Program-made: the position numbers and the translations under genes
Shown here: positions 6,651 to 10,351 of the stretch, in pieces
Numbering within the stretch: the stretch's first letter is position 1
How the letters are laid out: every line of letters starts with the position of its first letter
Notes under the pieces: generated by a model
Databases searched by the model: none
What the model was told of the DNA's origin: nothing
What the model saw: the letters and a program-made list of their open reading frames with translations, nothing else
Assembly (NCBI GenBank): GCA_015232795.1
Contig: JADFYX010000069.1
Span: 1 to 10,351, forward strand
Length of the DNA stretch: 10,351 bases
Source of the DNA: Magnetococcales bacterium
GTDB lineage: Bacteria; Pseudomonadota; Magnetococcia; Magnetococcales; JADFYX01
Reading direction: 5' to 3'

Positions 6651-9600
6651 TTAACCGTCTACCCTTTTGCTAAACCTGACCATCGCATCGTTTAATTCCT
6701 CAGAAATTTCCGCCATGGTTTTGGATTCTGAATCAACTGTTTTACTCATTTTACTAATTCCATTAGCCATGCTATCCACTTCACCCATAGTCTTGGCTAT
6801 CTCTCCAGATGCTTGAGATGTTTCAGATACGTTGAGAGAAATTTCACCGCTAGCCCCAGATACCTCGGATATGGAGCGAGTCATCTCATCAACACCAGAG
6901 GTGGCTTCACCCACGCTACGAGTTACTTCTGCGATACCGCTTGAAATTTCATTAACATTATTGGATATTTCACCAATGTTGTCTGTAGCATTCTCAACCA
7001 TTTTGGTTACACTATCGGTCTCGCTGGAGACACCACCCATGGCATTGGAAATTTCGTCTACAGTGCTATTTTGTTCGTTCACAGCAAGCAAAATTTCATT
7101 GTTGGCATCACCTAATTGAGAAATTATCTCACCTACTTTGTGGGTAGCAACACCAGCAGCATCTGAATTGGCACGGATTTCATCAATCTGATCGGATATC
7201 ATCTGTGTGGCTTCACTGGTCTGGCGTGCTAACTGCTTAACCTCATTGGCCACAACTGCAAATCCCATTCCAGCCTCTCCCGCACCTGCTGCCTCAATGG
7301 AGGCGTTCAATGCAAGAATATTGGTCTGTTCGGCAATACTGTTGATGATATCTACCATCTTGCCAATTTCCCGTCCTGATTTACCCAGTTTTTCCATGAT
7401 AACAAAGGTCTCTTGGGAGCTTATTTTTGCCTCTTCTGCCTCTTGTGCAGCATTTTCACAACGGCTACGCACTCCACCAATAGAATCGGACAGCATCTCA
7501 ACCGAGGAAGCCACATTAGCAACATTACTGCTGGTTCGTTGGGAGGCCTCTTGCACCTGTTCCATATTCTCTTTTGCTGACTCACCACCCTTAGAGACGC
7601 TCTCCAGGTTGATATTTGCCTCTTCCGTTGCAGAGGCGATTGTTGACATATTGGCACTCATCTCTTCTGCTGCAGAAGATACAGTCGCCATGTTGGCACT
7701 CATCTCTTCTGTAGCTGCCGAAATTGTGTGCATGTTAGCACTCATCTCTTCTGCTGCAGAGGCAGCTTGGGTGGATTGGTCGCTTAAATTGTTGGCACCG
7801 TCTGACATCTCTTGAGCAAGTTTGCCCAAATTGACAGAAGATTCTGATAGTTTGGAGTTGACTGAACGGAAAAGAGCCGACTGTTCCCGTAAAGTTGTGA
7901 TTAGGTTATTGCTTATAAACAGAGCGACTACAACCACAATGGCGGCTATGACCAATATTGTAATAAGAATGATATTGACTAGAGCATTAATGGGTTGCTC
8001 AACTTCAGCAAGGTCTATTTCAACCAACAGCCCCCAATTAAGTCCCGAAATGTTCACAGGTGAGTAAGCAGAAAGAACTTGATTTCCATTGTAGTCAGTT
8101 ATTATTTTGGCATCTGTTTTTCCAAACAGGATATCCTTGACACCTTCGGTATCAACACCATTTTTTGCGATTGAACCCTGCAAAGAAGCCTTGACAGAAT
8201 GATTGCTAGGATCGAGAAAGGAGTCAGAACGCATCAGCTTATCATCTCCAACCAGATAGCTCTCTCCTGATTTACCCATCCCAGCACGCTGTTGCATGAT
8301 ACTGTTTATAGATTCCAAGGATAGTTGCAGGGCAACCACAAGCTCAACATCTTCACCTTGATGCACGAGAGGTTGGGCTATAAATGATGCAGGATCACCA
8401 TTGCTGGGAGCATATGGAGCAAAATCAGCAATACCGTACCTCTTGGTTTGTATTACCTGCTGTACTAATTTGCCTAAATTTGAGCTAGCATATTTACCAT
8501 TGACCATATTGGTCTGGTAGTCCGCCTCTTTGGAGGCAGTATAAAAAACAAAACCATCAGGGTTAATCAAGAAAACATCATAATAGCCGTACATTTCTTG
8601 ATATTTTTTAAAAAATTCATTACCAGATTTATCGACTGGGCTGAATGCTTCAGCCACATCAATTTCCGATAAGATAACCCATTTCACCCCATTGATTTTC
8701 AGAGGAGCAAAAGCAGAAACAACAGGGTTGCCGTTGTAGTCGATTATAACGTCAGCACCAGTAGTACCAGCTAAAGCCAAGCGCACAGCTTCTGTATCTA
8801 CCTTCCCCTTGTCTGGATTGGCAAATGAAGCAGCTACAGAGTGGTTTTCAGGGTCCAAAAAGGAGTCAGAACGCATCAGTTTGTCCGGCCCGACCAGATA
8901 ACTCTCCCCAGTTTTACCCATACCATACCGTGAAGTCATAATTTTGTTGACGGGCTTGAGTGAGACCTGAAATGCCCCAACACCAACTATGGAGCCATTA
9001 TTATTAACAAGTGGTGTACTGATAAAAGCAGCAGGAGCTTTAGTTGGTTCATACCAAGCAAAGTCTGTCATATGGGTGTCTAATCTACCTTTTTTAAAGG
9101 CTTGGGCCAATCCGCTATTTTTTAGTGGACCTCTTATAAGATCACTACCCATGTCGGATCTGCGTTCGGTTGAAAAAACCACTCGTCCATTAAGGTTGAT
9201 AATGTAGACATCAAAAAATTCAGCAGTTTCCTGGAACGTCTTGAGACCAGGAAATCGCTGGTTATACATCTTTTTGTATTCTTGGCTTTCAATACCATGG
9301 GCAATTGCGTCCGAGAAAGGCTCTACCGCTTTGGTAAAACGGAGATTTTTTCGCACATCCATCATGAGTAGCTGTCGGCCTCTGAAATAATTTTCTACTT
9401 GCTGTTTCTTGCTTTGGTTGATAGCTGTTAGTTGGTTTATAGCATTTGACCGTAAGGTGGTGACTGTTTCAACTAGAACCCCAATATCACCTTGTCGCTC
9501 TTTAAAAAAATTTTCAATTTGTACCTTCTTAATCTCTCGAACCGATTTAAGTTGGTTAAATGCTTGCTGCATAAGGGCATCTTTTGAATTGCTGCTGCTA

Positions 9601-9692
9601 AGAAAACCGCTTATGACAATGGGTAATAAGCCTACTAAAAGAAAAGTCCAGATCAGCATGGGTTTGATACGAGCATTTTCAAAATTAATCAT
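6651..9692 (-). CDS. Methyl-accepting chemotaxis protein B with tandem dCache-like sensor units
   Basis: Transmembrane chemoreceptor of 1013 residues, much longer than the roughly 550 of E. coli receptors. Visible order: TM1 (about 12-30); a helical stretch with a repeated motif (47-73 and 87-113); two homologous periplasmic dCache-like units (159-350 and 369-565), each with G-E-S-Y-L-V-G, then L-M-R-S-D-S-F-L-D-P, then D-Y-N-G-N; TM2 (571-594); and a cytoplasmic coiled coil (595-1013). The signalling tip reads IAEQTNILALNASIEAAGAG near 786-805, followed by GFAVVANEVKQLARQTSEAT. No HAMP signature (Pro, DEIG) follows TM2. There is no C-terminal CheR/CheB pentapeptide. I chose ATG at 9690-9692, with AGGA 7 nt upstream; a TTG one codon earlier is also possible but sits only 4 nt from AGGA. 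The family senses small molecules through dCache domains and controls CheA through CheW. The ligand is unknown. Confidence 0.97.
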   Translation of the reverse strand: MINFENARIKPMLIWTFLLVGLLPIVISGFLSSSNSKDALMQQAFNQLKSVREIKKVQIENFFKERQGDIGVLVETVTTLRSNAINQLTAINQSKKQQVENYFRGRQLLMMDVRKNLRFTKAVEPFSDAIAHGIESQEYKKMYNQRFPGLKTFQETAEFFDVYIINLNGRVVFSTERRSDMGSDLIRGPLKNSGLAQAFKKGRLDTHMTDFAWYEPTKAPAAFISTPLVNNNGSIVGVGAFQVSLKPVNKIMTSRYGMGKTGESYLVGPDKLMRSDSFLDPENHSVAASFANPDKGKVDTEAVRLALAGTTGADVIIDYNGNPVVSAFAPLKINGVKWVILSEIDVAEAFSPVDKSGNEFFKKYQEMYGYYDVFLINPDGFVFYTASKEADYQTNMVNGKYASSNLGKLVQQVIQTKRYGIADFAPYAPSNGDPASFIAQPLVHQGEDVELVVALQLSLESINSIMQQRAGMGKSGESYLVGDDKLMRSDSFLDPSNHSVKASLQGSIAKNGVDTEGVKDILFGKTDAKIITDYNGNQVLSAYSPVNISGLNWGLLVEIDLAEVEQPINALVNIILITILVIAAIVVVVALFISNNLITTLREQSALFRSVNSKLSESSVNLGKLAQEMSDGANNLSDQSTQAASAAEEMSANMHTISAATEEMSANMATVSSAAEEMSANMSTIASATEEANINLESVSKGGESAKENMEQVQEASQRTSSNVANVASSVEMLSDSIGGVRSRCENAAQEAEEAKISSQETFVIMEKLGKSGREIGKMVDIINSIAEQTNILALNASIEAAGAGEAGMGFAVVANEVKQLARQTSEATQMISDQIDEIRANSDAAGVATHKVGEIISQLGDANNEILLAVNEQNSTVDEISNAMGGVSSETDSVTKMVENATDNIGEISNNVNEISSGIAEVTRSVGEATSGVDEMTRSISEVSGASGEISLNVSETSQASGEIAKTMGEVDSMANGISKMSKTVDSESKTMAEISEELNDAMVRFSKRVDG
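7599..7766 (-). repeat. Four 14-residue (42-bp) coiled-coil repeats in receptor B
   Basis: Residues 643-698 carry four consecutive 14-residue units, the first three containing A-[AT]-E-E-M-S-A-N-M followed by a Thr and a branched residue; the fourth is more diverged. The DNA keeps this: near-identical 19-base stretches start at 7651, 7693 and 7735, exactly 42 bases apart. Two heptads per unit fits the register of a receptor coiled coil. The EE pairs followed by Ser/Ala-rich turns could be methylation-type positions, but that is not provable from sequence alone. Confidence 0.9.
7998..9218 (-). repeat. Internal duplication of the dCache-like unit in receptor B
   Basis: Residues 159-350 (8643-9218) and 369-565 (7998-8588) align through most of their length: D-V-Y/F-x-I-N near the start, P-A-x-F-I in the middle, then G-M-G-K-[TS]-G-E-S-Y-L-V-G, the identical segment DKLMRSDSFLDP, N-H-S-V, V-D-T-E, D-Y-N-G-N and a closing E-I-D-x-A-E. 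A stretch of about 21 bases is identical in DNA at 8217-8237 and 8859-8879. The first unit is more diverged in its membrane-distal half. The two units would stack in the periplasm as two ligand-binding modules. Confidence 0.88.
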
Positions 9693-9699
9693 CAAATTT

Positions 9700-9703
9700 T
9701 CCT
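9700..9703 (-). promoter_or_regulatory. Ribosome binding site for receptor B
   Basis: AGGA lies 7 nt before ATG at 9690-9692 and only 4 nt before the preceding TTG codon. The spacing favours the ATG. An in-frame TAG further upstream (9702-9704) limits the frame. Confidence 0.65.
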
Positions 9704-9792
9704 AAATAATTTTCAAAAAACTAAGATCAAAATATAAAGACTTTTTCATTTTATAAAATTACCCGACTTACTAAACCTGATTATGTAATTTG

Positions 9793-10351
9793 TTACCCTT
9801 CTACCTGTTTGTTAAATTGGGCCATGGTCATCTGTAACTCTGCAGAAATTTCTGCCATGGACTTAGATTCTTTCTCCACTGTCTTACTCATAGTTTTGAT
9901 ACCATTTGCCATTTTATCCACTTCACCCATGGTTTTGGCTATCTCACCAGATGCTTGGGATGTTTCAGAAACGTTGAGAGAAATTTCACCGCTAGCACCA
10001 GAAACCTCAGATATAGAGCGGGTCATCTCATCAACTCCAGAAGTGGCTTCACTAACACTGCGAGTCACCTCTGCAATACCACTTGAAATTTCATTTACAT
10101 TGTTGGAAATTTCACTGATGTTGTCAGTTGCACCTTCAACCATTTTGGTTACATTATCAGTCTCTTCGGAGACGCCACCCATAGCAGTAGAAATTTCGTC
10201 TACAGTGCTGTTCTGTTCATTTACTGCAAGCAAAATTTCATTGTTGGCTTCACCCAATTGGGAAATTATCTCACCAACTTTGTGGGTAGCTACACCAGCA
10301 GCATCTGAATTGGCACGAATTTCATCAATTTGGTCAGATATCATCCTGGTG
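9793..10351 (-). CDS. Methyl-accepting chemotaxis protein A, C-terminal part (5' end outside window)
   Basis: Only the last 185 or so residues are present. The frame stays open to the right edge and ends in TAA at 9793-9795. The protein is a continuous helical, Ser/Glu/Asn-rich chain without Pro or aromatic-rich stretches, typical of the C-terminal arm of a receptor's cytoplasmic coiled-coil hairpin. It aligns without gaps to the same part of receptor B next door, with about 22 differences in 183 residues by eye. The tip (QTN...NASIEAAGAGE in receptor B), membrane helices and sensor domain lie beyond the edge, so ligand type cannot be judged. It ends in QVEG, with no NWETF-like pentapeptide for CheR/CheB docking. 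The gap to receptor B is about 100 nt of AT-rich DNA in which I see no convincing terminator or promoter, so the two may be co-transcribed. Identity as a chemoreceptor is firm; its sensory half is unknown. Confidence 0.95.
   Translation of the reverse strand, partial: TRMISDQIDEIRANSDAAGVATHKVGEIISQLGEANNEILLAVNEQNSTVDEISTAMGGVSEETDNVTKMVEGATDNISEISNNVNEISSGIAEVTRSVSEATSGVDEMTRSISEVSGASGEISLNVSETSQASGEIAKTMGEVDKMANGIKTMSKTVEKESKSMAEISAELQMTMAQFNKQVEG

Noticed and set aside
7207..7815. Plus-strand open frame of 202 codons
   Set aside because: Antisense of the receptor B coiled coil. Its Ala/Ser/Leu-rich make-up is the complement of the receptor's biased codons, and no family is recognisable.
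9696..9792. Promoter or terminator between the two receptor genes
   Set aside because: The stretch is AT-rich, with a short ATTTTATAAAAT palindrome, but I find no matched -35/-10 pair and no GC stem followed by T residues.

Overview
All six genes in this window lie on the minus strand, read from high to low coordinates with mostly short gaps: chemoreceptor A (C-terminal part only, running off the right edge), chemoreceptor B, a hybrid CheA kinase, CheW, CheB, and an exported SPOR / Calx-beta protein. This is a chemosensory (Che-type) cluster, probably one or two transcription units. No gene is supported on the plus strand; the long plus-strand open frames are antisense shadows of the genes.

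The organism is probably a Gram-negative, proteobacterium-like bacterium with AT-leaning DNA. The reasons are a SPOR-domain protein with a Sec signal peptide, large periplasmic dCache receptors, and GGA-type ribosome sites. The lineage cannot be fixed from the sequence.

Layout: 9793-10351 holds the tail of receptor A. 6651-9692 holds receptor B, with two dCache-like sensor units in tandem, two membrane helices, no recognisable HAMP, and a very long cytoplasmic coiled-coil hairpin. 3384-6611 encodes a CheA of about 1075 residues with Hpt, P2-like, dimerisation, ATPase, two CheW-like domains and a C-terminal receiver. 2774-3316 encodes CheW with a charged insertion between its two halves. 1535-2632 encodes CheB, starting at TTG. 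88-1509 encodes a signal peptide, SPOR domain, six 25-residue repeats and a Calx-beta domain. No gene is supported in 1-87.

Likely working: ligand binding at the receptors' periplasmic dCache units is passed along the hairpin to a CheA/CheW baseplate. CheA phosphorylates its own receiver, CheB, or an output regulator outside the window. CheB demethylates (or deamidates) the receptors. No CheR, CheY or CheD is present here. The most unusual elements are the SPOR-repeat-Calx-beta protein 25 nt behind cheB, the equivalent insertions in CheW and in the CheA P5 domain, and the receptor's long, apparently HAMP-less signalling stalk.
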